Source: an uncultured Erysipelotrichaceae bacterium
Lineage (GTDB): Bacteria; Bacillota_I; Bacilli_A; RF39; UBA660
Assembly (NCBI GenBank): GCA_902761685.1
Contig: CACWLI010000002.1
Coordinates: 1 to 64,000, forward strand
DNA length: 64,000 nt
Reading direction: 5' to 3'
The first letter of the stretch is position 1. Each line of letters begins with the position of its first letter. Made by a program: the position numbers and the translations under genes. The notes beneath the pieces are model-generated. The model was not told the origin of the DNA, searched no databases, and saw only the letters and a program-made list of their open reading frames with translations. Shown here piece by piece: positions 7,205 through 15,704 of this stretch.

Positions 7205-7252
7205 CTAATAGAATTTAAGTCGATTGAATATTAAACAAATACATTTTTTCAT
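7205..7252 (-). CDS. Possible 15-aa leader peptide upstream of the THF riboswitch
   Basis: A 15-codon frame starts at an ATG (7252) with GGAAGGTGAT upstream, a strong ribosome binding site, and reads MKKCICLIFNRLKFY. It lies between the promoter and the riboswitch in the folT leader. Its stop is inside a short palindrome (AATTCTATTAGAATT). No known function; it may be a translated upstream frame affecting the leader, or chance. Confidence 0.35.
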   Translation of the reverse strand: MKKCICLIFNRLKFY

Positions 7253-7272
7253 TTCAATCACCTTCCAACATA

Positions 7273-7278
7273 ATTATA
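7273..7278 (-). promoter_or_regulatory. -10 element of the folT operon
   Basis: TATAAT on the minus strand about 95 bases upstream of the riboswitch 5' edge. The -35 region is only T-rich. Confidence 0.5.
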
Positions 7279-7287
7279 CAATAAAAT

Positions 7288-7320
7288 AAAAAAAAGAAAA
7301 GCTTTTTATAAAGCTTTTCT
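7288..7320 (-). terminator. Terminator of the coiled-coil gene
   Basis: AGAAAAGCTTT and AAAGCTTTTCT arms, followed on the minus strand by eight T. The 5' arm includes the end of the coding sequence. Confidence 0.7.
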
Positions 7321-8433
7321 ACCAGTTTGAATATCTAATTCTTCTAGCATAATTTGTTTGTCTTTGTCTGTTAAGTGTTTAGCGTTTTCTATTCTTTTTC
7401 TTTCAGCATCGTAATCTATTTCTGATACATCTATAAGTGATAAATCATCATTTTTAATTTCTTCTTTTAATTCTTTTTTGTCTTGTGGTAGTTCTTTTGG
7501 CTTATTTGAATCATTTTTAGATTTAATTTTACTTAATGATTCATCTATTTTTTCTTGTTCTGTTTGCTCAGCTTTCTTTTGTTCTCTTATTGCTATTTCT
7601 TTTCCCAAGCCTATTAGTGTTTTTGCAAGTTCATTAAATTTATTTATTTGATCATAGTTTAGTTTACTAAAATCTACTCCTTGATTTTCTAATTCTGTAT
7701 AATAGTTTACTAGATTTTGATAAGCAGCATTTAAATCAAAGTTAGATTCTATTAATTCTTTATTACTATCATAAATTGAATCTATAAAATATTTGAATCT
7801 ATTAGAAACTTGTTTCTTATTTTCTATCTCTTTTTCTTTAATCTCTTTAAGAGCTGAGTCTTTATAATCTCTCACACTATCATTGAATCTATAAACACAT
7901 ATATTTATTATTTGTTTTCTAAATGAATCCATTAATTCTTCAATTTTATTAAATAGATTTCTTCTAAATTCAGAAATAATCTCATCAAAGTGAATATCTT
8001 CTTTTGCTCTTAATGGAAATGAGGATAAACATTCATTTTTTAGGTCATTTTTAAATTCTTCAGTAAATTCTCTTAATCCGGCATTTATTTGGACTCTTAG
8101 TTGATTTGAAAGAAAACTTTCAAAGTTATAATCAGATAAAAATCTATCAATTTCAACAATTTCATTTTTTATGGCAAGATGATTTTCTACTGTTCTAGCT
8201 TGTGATTGTAAATAATATTGTAATTCTGGTATGAAAGTATCAGTAATTCCTCTAAAGTATCTTGAGATAATTCTTTTTGCTTCACCAGCATCTAACATAG
8301 ATAAACTATCTTCTCTAAAACTATATTTATTAATGTAATCTTGAATCAAATCAAATGTTTCTATTAAATAATCTTCAACAATATATTCTATTTTAGTATT
8401 CAATGCTCTAATAATATCCATTCTTTCATCCAT
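7306..8433 (-). CDS. Charged coiled-coil protein of unknown function (375 aa)
   Basis: No family recognised. The protein is almost entirely helical and highly charged, with heptad-like stretches throughout (for example around residues 150-260), a proline/lysine-rich linker near 300-320 (KSKNDSNKPKELPQDKKELK) and a short helical C-terminal segment (TDKDKQIMLEELD). It has no signal peptide or membrane helix. The start follows AGGAGTGATAA. It is transcribed alone toward the folT operon and ends in a strong terminator. A structural or scaffolding role in the cytoplasm is possible, but unproven. Confidence 0.65.
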   Translation of the reverse strand: MDERMDIIRALNTKIEYIVEDYLIETFDLIQDYINKYSFREDSLSMLDAGEAKRIISRYFRGITDTFIPELQYYLQSQARTVENHLAIKNEIVEIDRFLSDYNFESFLSNQLRVQINAGLREFTEEFKNDLKNECLSSFPLRAKEDIHFDEIISEFRRNLFNKIEELMDSFRKQIINICVYRFNDSVRDYKDSALKEIKEKEIENKKQVSNRFKYFIDSIYDSNKELIESNFDLNAAYQNLVNYYTELENQGVDFSKLNYDQINKFNELAKTLIGLGKEIAIREQKKAEQTEQEKIDESLSKIKSKNDSNKPKELPQDKKELKEEIKNDDLSLIDVSEIDYDAERKRIENAKHLTDKDKQIMLEELDIQTGRKAL

Positions 8434-8527
8434 TGTTTATCACTCCTATTATTTACATATATTATTATAACATATTGTTTGTTTTATTCAAAGATAAAAA
8501 TATATGCTAAAATAATTATGTGATATT

Positions 8528-9736
8528 ATGAATGACATTGAAATTTTTAAAAGATATGTAACTTTATATCCTAGTTTGTGTTTTAAGAAAAAAATCAATG
8601 GAAAGCCAAACTTTATTTATGGAATAGTTTCTAATAATGGTCCTATTTGTTTTTATGCTGACAATAAATTTTATGATGAATTAGATATAATGGAAATGAA
8701 AAATAATCATGTTTTTAGTAATTATACTATTGGTAGTCTTGATTTATTAGATATTCAAGACTTTAAAGGTGTTAGTTATTTTGATATAGAAAATGGTACG
8801 TTATATAACTATTTTGGAAATGTTAAAAATGTTTTAATTCCTAGTAGTGTTAATATGATATGTGCATCTTTTAAGAATAATCCTTTTATTAAAAAAATTG
8901 AATCATATAGTGCTGAATATATTAGAGATGATGTTTTTAGTGATATTCCTAATTTGGAGGAATTAGTTTTAAAAAATGCAGTTCAAATAGGTAGAATTAA
9001 AAATGCAAAAAAATTAAAAAAAATAGATATAACTGAAAGAGTAAGTGGAATTAAACTAGATCAAGTAAATGAAAATTTTATACTTGTTGTTAATGGAAAT
9101 AGTTATTCTTTTAATAGTAATTTAGATTCATATTTTTTAGAATCAATAGGAGCAAAAAGAGTTAGTGATGAAAGAATAAATGTTGTAAAAAATAGCTTTG
9201 ATGGTAATTTATTTTTGTTTGCTGACACTAATGATAGTTGTGATGAAATGATATCAAATATATGTGTATTTGAATCAGTTATTAGAAAACTACCTCAATA
9301 TATATTAGATTTTTTAAAAGATAAAAAAATAGATATTTTTACAATTAGGGATTTTCCTTATGCAGGGTGTTATAATATTGATACAAATAATATTGTAATG
9401 GATAGAATGGGGTTAAGAAACTCTTTATATCATGAGATTGGTCATGCAATAGATCATAATTATGGTTTAATTAGCAACAGTGAGGAATTTAGAGGTATTT
9501 ATTATGAAGAAAAGAATCAAATATATACTAATTATGTTCCAAAATTATTGTTTAGAGGATATGAATTTGTTGAACATATAAAGGAAAATGAAGAAGAATA
9601 TTTTGCAGAATGTTTTCAAAGAATAATGGAAGATGATGAATTTTTTAAAGTGGAGTGTCCTAAAACGTATGATTTTTTTATAAATTTGTTGATAAAATTA
9701 AAAAATAATGATTTAGGGGATAAATTAAAAAGATGA
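8528..9736 (+). CDS. LRR-like protein with C-terminal HEIGH metalloprotease domain
   Basis: Two-part protein. Residues about 80-210 show BspA/LRR5-like repeats (VLIPSSVNMICASFKNNPFIKKIE, IPNLEELVLKNA; shown in parts). Residues about 215-390 resemble the catalytic domain of anthrax-lethal-factor-type or Pro-Pro endopeptidases: HEIGH at 302-306 followed by AIDHNYG, and EEYFAECF near residue 357, where the last Glu would be the third zinc ligand. No signal peptide is visible, so an intracellular target or non-classical export is implied. TGA ends it, inside a bidirectional terminator. Peptidase assignment is from motifs; substrate unknown. Confidence 0.65.
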   Translation: MNDIEIFKRYVTLYPSLCFKKKINGKPNFIYGIVSNNGPICFYADNKFYDELDIMEMKNNHVFSNYTIGSLDLLDIQDFKGVSYFDIENGTLYNYFGNVKNVLIPSSVNMICASFKNNPFIKKIESYSAEYIRDDVFSDIPNLEELVLKNAVQIGRIKNAKKLKKIDITERVSGIKLDQVNENFILVVNGNSYSFNSNLDSYFLESIGAKRVSDERINVVKNSFDGNLFLFADTNDSCDEMISNICVFESVIRKLPQYILDFLKDKKIDIFTIRDFPYAGCYNIDTNNIVMDRMGLRNSLYHEIGHAIDHNYGLISNSEEFRGIYYEEKNQIYTNYVPKLLFRGYEFVEHIKENEEEYFAECFQRIMEDDEFFKVECPKTYDFFINLLIKLKNNDLGDKLKR

Positions 9737-9754
9737 AGTTATTCTTCATCTTTT
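9727..9754. terminator. Bidirectional terminator between convergent genes
   Basis: AAAAGATGAAG and CTTCATCTTTT arms with a short loop; it overlaps the 3' ends of both the protease-like gene and the sigma factor gene. Confidence 0.75.
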
Positions 9755-9755
9755 A

Positions 9756-10973
9756 TTATGCAGATAATTCTTTTGTTAATTTTTTAAATGTATTCTTTCT
9801 AACTAAATCTAAGTCTAATGTTCTAGTTGAATATTTACTTACTTCTTTACTAAGTCTTAATTTATTTAATGCTTTTGCTTCAATTTGTCTAATTCTTTCA
9901 CGAGTTTTACCAAGTATTTTACCAATTTCTTCTAATTTATAAGTTTTTCCATCAATAAATCCATATCTATAGGCTAAAACATTAATTTCATTTTGATTTA
10001 GTATATCAGAGTTTAAGATTAGTTCTCTAAAAGCAGAATAACTTTCTTTATTTATAATATCTTCTTCAAAGTTTTTATCATCTACTAAAAAGTCACCTAG
10101 TTCAGAATCTAACTCTTCATTGTCACTTCCACATGGTTGATTTAATGAAAATGGTTCAAGAATTTTTTCAGCTTGTTCCACAGTTTCCTTTTTAAGATCT
10201 AAATCATTTGCTATATCATCGATGCTTGGTTCAAAACCATGAGTCTGATTAAATTTGTTTTTATATACACGTATCTTATATAATATATCAGACATATAAA
10301 CTGGTACTCTAATCATTCTTGCAGTATCTGTTGTGTTTCTTATAATGGATTGTTTTATCCACCAAGTTGCATATGTTGAAAACTTATAACCCTTAGTATA
10401 ATCATATTTATCTATTGCTTTTAATAAACCAATATTTCCTTCTTGAATTAAGTCTAAAAATGGAACATTAAAAGATGTATATCTTTTGGCAATACTAACA
10501 ACTAGACGAAGGTTTGCTTTAATAAATTCATCTCTGGCTTTTTCATCACCATTTTTAGTTCTAGTAGCTAATTCTAATTCTTCTTCAGGAGTTAATAGAG
10601 GTATTTTTCCTATTTCAGAAAAATATGCTTTAACAGAGTCAATTTGATCTTTATTTCCTGCATAAGAAGTAATGTAAAATTTTTCTAATGATTCTATGTT
10701 TTCATTATGATTTGTTTCAATTCCTTTATTCATAGATGTTAATAAAGTATTTATATTTGAATTATCAAATAGTGTTTTATCAGCTTTGATTGAATCTAAA
10801 CAAATTAATAATTTATTACATTTTAATAACTCGTCAGCATCTTCCAATGTTAATTCTTTTTCACTTAAATACTCTAATAATATTTTTATATTATATAACT
10901 GATTTTTTTTATTTCCTTCTTTAAAATTTTTATTAATAAAATTAATTGTATCATTTAATTCTATTTTATTCAT
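9756..10973 (-). CDS. RpoD/SigA-type sigma-70 factor
   Basis: Sigma factor that directs RNA polymerase to promoters. Region 1.2 ([21 protein letters not shown]) begins near residue 112, region 2 contains the core-binding and melting motifs ([31 protein letters not shown]), and region 4.2 ends in [15 protein letters not shown]. The residues after WWIKQSI differ from the primary-sigma pattern ([17 protein letters not shown] instead of ITRAIADQARTIRIPVH), so this may be a group 2 paralogue or a diverged primary sigma factor. The 110-residue N-terminal extension is helical and unlike typical region 1.1. It has a near-consensus promoter and a GGGGG-type binding site. Confidence 0.88.
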   Translation of the reverse strand: MNKIELNDTINFINKNFKEGNKKNQLYNIKILLEYLSEKELTLEDADELLKCNKLLICLDSIKADKTLFDNSNINTLLTSMNKGIETNHNENIESLEKFYITSYAGNKDQIDSVKAYFSEIGKIPLLTPEEELELATRTKNGDEKARDEFIKANLRLVVSIAKRYTSFNVPFLDLIQEGNIGLLKAIDKYDYTKGYKFSTYATWWIKQSIIRNTTDTARMIRVPVYMSDILYKIRVYKNKFNQTHGFEPSIDDIANDLDLKKETVEQAEKILEPFSLNQPCGSDNEELDSELGDFLVDDKNFEEDIINKESYSAFRELILNSDILNQNEINVLAYRYGFIDGKTYKLEEIGKILGKTRERIRQIEAKALNKLRLSKEVSKYSTRTLDLDLVRKNTFKKLTKELSA

Positions 10974-11001
10974 GATTTAGCCCCCTTTTTAAATCGTATA
11001 G

Positions 11002-11030
11002 ATTATACCACATTTAGGTAAAAAAGTCAA
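11002..11030 (-). promoter_or_regulatory. Near-consensus promoter of the sigma factor gene
   Basis: Minus strand TTGACT (11030-11025), exactly 17 bases, TATAAT (11007-11002), with TGTGG ahead of the -10. Confidence 0.8.
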
Positions 11031-11153
11031 TTTTTAGTAAATAAAATTAGTGAAAAAAATAAAACAAAATTTTGGTTACACAATAATCTTGGAACAATAG
11101 TTTCTGTCATTGCTTTTTTACCAATTATTATTCTTGTTTTATTAAATAAAGAT

Positions 11154-11480
11154 ATGGATAAAAAATCTAAAACAATAGTTAGTGCTGTTGCAGCTGTTTT
11201 ATTAATTATTGCTGGTGTTTCAAGTTATGACTTTAATCCTGTATCTTCAGAACAATTACAAAAAGCTGAACAAGAAGTTATGGCTGTTAGTGAAGATGGA
11301 TTTGTTTACTGGGCACCAACTAGTAAAAAATATCATGTAGATCCTGATTGTCCTGCTTTTTCTAATAGTGAAACAGTTTATAAAGGAACAGTAAAACAAG
11401 CTTTTGAAAAGAATTTAACTGAACCATGTAGAAGATGTATTCCAGAACTTGAAAATGATCATGATCACGAGGATGAATAA
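11154..11480 (+). CDS. Membrane-anchored protein with C-H-CxxC metal-binding tail, 5' end uncertain
   Basis: The first in-frame ATG gives a transmembrane helix (residues 5-22) and a C-terminal extracytoplasmic module with a Tyr-His-x3-Cys and a CRRC motif, like the small Ada-type metal-binding tail found after nuclease and ComEC proteins. However, the same frame is open back to about 11046 and encodes a convincing extra membrane helix (TIVSVIAFLPIIILVLL) with no ATG, GTG or TTG. Either a rare start codon such as ATT is used, or the true start has been lost by an indel in the A run near 11052-11058. It overlaps the next gene by 1 base (TAATG). Confidence 0.6.
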   Translation: MDKKSKTIVSAVAAVLLIIAGVSSYDFNPVSSEQLQKAEQEVMAVSEDGFVYWAPTSKKYHVDPDCPAFSNSETVYKGTVKQAFEKNLTEPCRRCIPELENDHDHEDE

Positions 11481-11749
11481 TGGCAAAGAAAATAATAGAA
11501 GTAAAAGATGAAAAACCATCTAAAAAGAAATCTGTAGATTTGAACAAGTTAAAGGATGTTATAGTTGATAACAAAGATACTATTGCAACAATTGTTGATG
11601 TTGCTGGTGATTTATTAAATAGTAGTGATTCAAAAAAGAAAAAAACTACTAAATCTACTAGCAAAAAAACAACAAAGAAATCTAGTAAAAAAGATAGTGA
11701 TGGATTATCAAAAGTACTTGATTTAGCTAGTACATTTTTAAAAAAATAA
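11480..11749 (+). CDS. Lysine/serine/threonine-rich small protein (89 aa)
   Basis: Basic low-complexity protein with a short helical N-terminal part (LNKLKDVIVDNKDTIATIV) and a central block of lysine, serine and threonine repeats resembling histone-like or nucleic-acid-binding tails. No membrane segment is present. It is coupled to the upstream membrane protein by a TAATG overlap, so the two are made together. The helix repeated near the C terminus (LSKVLDLASTFL) resembles the first (IVDVAGDLL), perhaps a duplicated amphipathic element. Function unknown. Confidence 0.55.
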   Translation: MAKKIIEVKDEKPSKKKSVDLNKLKDVIVDNKDTIATIVDVAGDLLNSSDSKKKKTTKSTSKKTTKKSSKKDSDGLSKVLDLASTFLKK

Positions 11750-11774
11750 AAAGACTATTTAAATAGTCTTTTTT
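11748..11774. terminator. Bidirectional terminator
   Basis: AAGACTATTT and AAATAGTCTT arms flanked by A and T runs, between convergent genes. Confidence 0.75.
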
Positions 11775-12294
11775 ATATGTATGTTTTTAATACATTTTTA
11801 ATCTCATTTATTATTTTTTTATGGGTTTTTGATAACTCTCTATTTTTTTCTAAGTAATCTATTATTTCTTTTGTCTCATCTATATATTTTTCAATAAATT
11901 TTTGATCACATTTATTCATATCTGATACATTGTCTAATCTATCGCATAGTTTAATTACGAGTGCCCAACTACTCATATTTTTAAGTTTTATCTGTAAATA
12001 TCTTTTTTTCCCTAGTTCATTTTTCATATCTTCATCTGTAGTTAATTCTAGTACTATTGATGCAATTCCAGGACCAAATTCTTTAACTATATCATAGTAT
12101 GTAGTAGATGTGTCTTCTATAGTGTCATGTAGATACGCTGCTGAAATTAGCATGTCTAGTTCACTAGATTCTTTAAATTTTTTTACATTTTCTGCAACTC
12201 TTATTGGATGAGTAATATATTTTTCTCCTCCTGTTCTATATTGACCTTCATGAGCTTTTGTGGCAAATTCTAAAGCTTTTTTAATTTTATCCAT
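11773..12294 (-). CDS. HD-domain phosphohydrolase related to ppGpp hydrolases
   Basis: Small stand-alone HD hydrolase resembling the hydrolase half of RelA/SpoT and the MESH1/SAH enzymes. It contains GQYRTGGEKYITHPIRVA near residue 15-32, the HD pair in AAYLHDTIEDT (around 50-60), and the distal metal Asp in KLCDRLDNVSDM near 115. The length of 173 aa matches single-domain small alarmone hydrolases, and no synthetase domain is present. The ATG at 12294 follows GGTGATAG. It would degrade (p)ppGpp or a related nucleotide in the cytoplasm. Exact substrate is inference from the family. Confidence 0.78.
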   Translation of the reverse strand: MDKIKKALEFATKAHEGQYRTGGEKYITHPIRVAENVKKFKESSELDMLISAAYLHDTIEDTSTTYYDIVKEFGPGIASIVLELTTDEDMKNELGKKRYLQIKLKNMSSWALVIKLCDRLDNVSDMNKCDQKFIEKYIDETKEIIDYLEKNRELSKTHKKIINEIKNVLKTYI

Positions 12295-12362
12295 TTCTAT
12301 CACCAAATATATTATATCATAAATAAAAAAGCATTCTATTATCGAAAAACAATAAAAAAATA

Positions 12363-12391
12363 TTGAAAAATAGAAAAATATATGATATTAT
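12363..12391 (+). promoter_or_regulatory. Promoter and possible operator of the DUF2975/XRE operon
   Basis: TTGAAA (12363-12368), 17 bases, TATTAT (12386-12391) with TGA before it. Just upstream, TATCGAAAAACAATA (12339 region) partly repeats as TATTGAAAAATAGA over the -35, a possible binding site for the operon's own XRE protein. Confidence 0.55.
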
Positions 12392-12409
12392 ATCCTTGGA
12401 AGTGAGAAA

Positions 12410-12877
12410 ATGAAAAAAAATAAAATATATGATGTTGGTAATTTAATCAGAATTTTTTTACAAATGTTTTTTGTAGTAGGAGTATTAATATTAATATTTT
12501 TATATAATATTACTAAATACTTTAATATTCATTTTGATTGGTTTATATTTATGATTTATCCGTGTGGAATATTATTTTTATGTTTGGTGTATGAGTTTAT
12601 TAATTTATTTAAAACATTAGAAAATAAAAATCCATTTTGTATGGATAATGTTAAAAGATTTAGATACAATATGATTTTCTCATTTATCATTTGTATATTA
12701 GTTTTATTGGCATTTTTTATAGCATCATTTGGTTACAATTATTATAGTGCTCAATTAAAGGTTGCGTTATTATTTATTTCTTTATTATTCTTTGCCGCAT
12801 CGATTGCCTTTTATATTTTAGCTGGATTATTTAAACAAGCAACTATTTATAAAGAGGAAAACGATTTAACTATTTAG
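12410..12877 (+). CDS. DUF2975 family membrane protein
   Basis: Four-helix membrane protein of the DUF2975 type, 155 aa, with a conserved NLFKTLENKNPFCMDNVKRFRYN segment (in the second cytoplasmic loop) that is the family hallmark (shown: TLENKNPFCMDNVKR). Such proteins are nearly always followed by a small XRE regulator, as here (8 bases downstream). The pair is thought to act as a membrane-linked regulatory module, by family context only. The start follows GGAAGTGAG. First gene of an operon with the HTH and DUF4153 genes. Confidence 0.82.
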   Translation: MKKNKIYDVGNLIRIFLQMFFVVGVLILIFLYNITKYFNIHFDWFIFMIYPCGILFLCLVYEFINLFKTLENKNPFCMDNVKRFRYNMIFSFIICILVLLAFFIASFGYNYYSAQLKVALLFISLLFFAASIAFYILAGLFKQATIYKEENDLTI

Positions 12878-12885
12878 GAGTATGT

Positions 12886-13107
12886 ATGGGAATAATTGTA
12901 AATTTGGATGTTATGATGGCTAAGAGAAAAATCTCATCTAATGAATTAGCAGAAAAAATTGGAATTACTCAAGCAAATTTATCAATACTAAAAACAAATA
13001 AAGGAAAAGCAATTAGGTTTACTACATTAGAGAAGCTTTGTGAAGTTTTAAATTGTAAACCTGGTGATCTTTTAGATTATGAAAAGGAAAGTGATAAAAA
13101 TGAATAA
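12886..13107 (+). CDS. Small XRE-family transcriptional regulator
   Basis: A 73-aa Cro/CI-type helix-turn-helix protein of the YozG-like group. The DNA-binding domain covers nearly the whole protein (SSNELAEKIGITQANLS as helices 2-3, then TLEKLCEVLNCKPGDLL). It is the usual partner of DUF2975 membrane proteins and probably regulates this operon through the repeat near the promoter. Its 3' end overlaps the next gene by 8 bases. There is no sensor domain, so any signal must come through the membrane partner. Confidence 0.85.
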   Translation: MGIIVNLDVMMAKRKISSNELAEKIGITQANLSILKTNKGKAIRFTTLEKLCEVLNCKPGDLLDYEKESDKNE

Positions 13108-14566
13108 ATTTAAATTATATGTGGTTTTACTTGCTATATGGAATGTAATATTATTTTATGGAAATAGTTATGGGATATCAGTTATATTATTTATTATTCC
13201 ATTATTAATATATTTATATAGAATATTAAAATATAATAAAAAGATTAATAATAAAAAAGGTTTATTATTAATGATACCTATTATTATGTTATCTTTAACA
13301 TATTTCATTTTTAATAATGAAGAATTTAAGGCATTAAATTTTATTGTTATAATTGGATTAATAGCTCTTATGTATATTATTACTATAAAAGATACATATG
13401 AATTTAAAACATTATTTGAAGATATGTTTATAACAATATTTGAACCAATTACTTTACTAGGAGATTTCTTTAAAGAAATGTTTCCTAAAAGAAAAAATAA
13501 GATAAAAGTATCAGATAAAACAAAAAGAGTTTTAAAATCTATTTTAATTGCACTTCCACTTGTTGTTATAGTTTTACTATTATTATCTAGTGCAGATATG
13601 ATATTTGGAAATATTTTTACTAAATTCTTCTCTTTATTTAAGTTTAAATTAGAATTAGATTTGTTTTGGAAAATAGTAGGAAGAGTAATATCATTTGTAT
13701 TTGTTATGACTTTACTGGGAACTAGTTGTATGTTTATTAGTAAGTCATATGGAGAAAAAAAAGAAGAAATTGTAAAACCTGATACAAAAAAAGATCTTTT
13801 AAGTTTAAAAATAATATTTATAGCATTAAATATTATTTATGTAATATTTGATTTTATTCAAATTAAGTCATTGATGCTACATAGTATATCTATGAGTGGA
13901 ATTACTTATGCCGAATACGCAAGACAAGGTTTTTTTCAATTAATGTTTGTTTCTATAATTAATATAACATTAATTTTGATAAGTAAAAAATTCGAAAATA
14001 ATAGTAATAAAAAAGAATTTAATTTAATAAAAATTATGAGTGTTATTATGATGGCTTTAACTGTTGTAATAGTTATTTCATCATTTTTAAGGATGAATTT
14101 ATATGAAAGTGTTTATGGTTATACTGTATTAAGATTACTTGTTTATATAACATTAATCACTGAACTTATATTAATGATACCTACAATTATATACATTTTT
14201 AACAGTAAATTTAATATAGTAAAAAGCTATATGGTTATAATTATAGTAGTATATATAATAACAAACTATATGAATATTGATTATGTTATTGCTAAAAGAA
14301 ATATAGATAGGTATTACGAGAATGGTAAAATTGATGTTGATTATTTAATGAATTATAATACAGACAATGTTAGTTTATTAATAGATTTGTTTAACAATAT
14401 AGATTCATCTGAAAAGAAGGACGATTTAAATAATTATTTTTATTATATGAGAGATGATTTAAAAGATCAGAATATATTTGAATATAATATTTCTAAAAGT
14501 AAAGCATATGATAAAATAAAGAATTTAAAAATAAAAGAACCCGAGTATAGAAATTTTTATGATTAA
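13100..14566 (+). CDS. DUF4153/DUF4173-like polytopic membrane protein
   Basis: About ten to twelve predicted membrane helices in the first 420 residues and a soluble C-terminal tail of about 75 residues containing a repeated Asp/Asn-rich pattern. The segment SGITYAEYARQGFFQL, near residue 275, is the recognisable family core. The ATG at 13100 follows AAGGAAAGTG; an ATG at 13079 is in frame but has no binding site. It overlaps the XRE gene by 8 bases, so the three genes form one coupled operon. Biochemical role unknown; an association with membrane-stress signalling is only contextual. Confidence 0.75.
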   Translation: MNKFKLYVVLLAIWNVILFYGNSYGISVILFIIPLLIYLYRILKYNKKINNKKGLLLMIPIIMLSLTYFIFNNEEFKALNFIVIIGLIALMYIITIKDTYEFKTLFEDMFITIFEPITLLGDFFKEMFPKRKNKIKVSDKTKRVLKSILIALPLVVIVLLLLSSADMIFGNIFTKFFSLFKFKLELDLFWKIVGRVISFVFVMTLLGTSCMFISKSYGEKKEEIVKPDTKKDLLSLKIIFIALNIIYVIFDFIQIKSLMLHSISMSGITYAEYARQGFFQLMFVSIINITLILISKKFENNSNKKEFNLIKIMSVIMMALTVVIVISSFLRMNLYESVYGYTVLRLLVYITLITELILMIPTIIYIFNSKFNIVKSYMVIIIVVYIITNYMNIDYVIAKRNIDRYYENGKIDVDYLMNYNTDNVSLLIDLFNNIDSSEKKDDLNNYFYYMRDDLKDQNIFEYNISKSKAYDKIKNLKIKEPEYRNFYD

Positions 14567-14590
14567 AAGTATTATTTATAATACTTTTTT
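14565..14590 (+). terminator. Terminator of the DUF2975-XRE-DUF4153 operon
   Basis: AAAAGTATT, short loop, AATACTTTT, then T run. It overlaps the end of the last gene. Confidence 0.7.
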
Positions 14591-14630
14591 ATTTATAATT
14601 TTGGTATACTTAATATAGGATGTGATTCTT

Positions 14631-15704
14631 ATGAATAATTTAAAGGAAAGAGCACTTGATCATAAATGCCCTAGTTGTGGTGCGAAGATAGTATTCAATC
14701 CTAAAAGTGGAAAATGGAAATGTGATAATTGCAAAAATGAATTTGATTTAGAAACTTTGCAAAAATTTAATAATGCAAGTAGTGAAGCAAATAATGATGG
14801 AAAAAGTGATGTAGAAGATGTTAACTATGTTGAATATCATTGTAAGAACTGTGGAGCTAAAATAGTAGCTGATGAAAATACTGCTTCAACTTTTTGCGTT
14901 TATTGTGGAAATACTGCTATACTAAAGAGTAAATTATCTGGTAAATTTGCTCCCTCTAAAATAATTCCATTCAAGAAAACTAAAGAAGAAGCTTTAGAAG
15001 CATTTAAAAATGTTACTAAAGGAAAACCATTAACACCTAAATTTTTTAATAAAAAAGAGAATGTTGAAAAAATATCTGGAGTATATATTCCATTTTGGTT
15101 GTTTTCTGTAGATAGTGTTGGAGATGTTGAAGCAAGTGGAACTAAAGTTCAAACATGGACTTCGGGTAATACACAATATACTAAAACAGATACTTATGAT
15201 ATTAAAAGAGATGCTAAAATGAAGTATGAAAGAATACCAGTTGATGGTTCAACAAGATTTAATGATGATTTAATGACTAGCATAGAACCATTTAAGTATG
15301 AAGAGATGGTTGATTATAATCATGCTTATTTATCTGGATTTCTTGCTGAAAAATATGATGTAGAGAGTAAAGACAGTGAGGAGATAGCTAAAAAAAGAGC
15401 TGAATCTACTACAAAATCTACTCTTATGAATTCAATTTCTGGTTATGCATCTACAGTTATAAAGAATTCAAATATAAATAATACCATTAGCAATACGGAA
15501 TACGTTTTATTACCTGTGTGGATGGTTAATGTAAAATATAATGATAAATATTATACTTTCGCTATGAATGCACAAACTGGTGAATTTATTGGAGATGCTC
15601 CAATTTCTAAAGGAAAAGTATTATTGTATTCTAGTTTAATCTTTATAGGTATATTATTAATGGTTGTTCTATTTAGCTATTTAATATATAAAGGAGGTGC
15701 ATAA
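14631..15704 (+). CDS. Double zinc-ribbon membrane protein
   Basis: N-terminal cytoplasmic zinc ribbons: CPSCGAK with CDNCK at residues about 13-35 and CKNCGAK with CVYCGN at about 72-97, then a beta-rich domain of about 200 residues (IPFWLFSVD, YVLLPVWMVNVKYNDKYYTFAMNAQTG in parts) and a single C-terminal membrane helix. It is commonly found beside TPM-domain proteins, as here, overlapping the next gene by 1 base (TAATG). The ATG at 14631 follows AGGATGTGAT; an upstream GTG at 14622 is also possible. Function is unknown; the layout suggests a membrane-associated regulator or assembly factor. Confidence 0.72.
   Translation: MNNLKERALDHKCPSCGAKIVFNPKSGKWKCDNCKNEFDLETLQKFNNASSEANNDGKSDVEDVNYVEYHCKNCGAKIVADENTASTFCVYCGNTAILKSKLSGKFAPSKIIPFKKTKEEALEAFKNVTKGKPLTPKFFNKKENVEKISGVYIPFWLFSVDSVGDVEASGTKVQTWTSGNTQYTKTDTYDIKRDAKMKYERIPVDGSTRFNDDLMTSIEPFKYEEMVDYNHAYLSGFLAEKYDVESKDSEEIAKKRAESTTKSTLMNSISGYASTVIKNSNINNTISNTEYVLLPVWMVNVKYNDKYYTFAMNAQTGEFIGDAPISKGKVLLYSSLIFIGILLMVVLFSYLIYKGGA

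Noticed and set aside
12410..13107. Toxin-antitoxin pair (membrane protein plus small XRE)
   Set aside because: The DUF2975/XRE combination is a recognised regulatory pair and is followed by a coupled third gene; nothing suggests toxicity.
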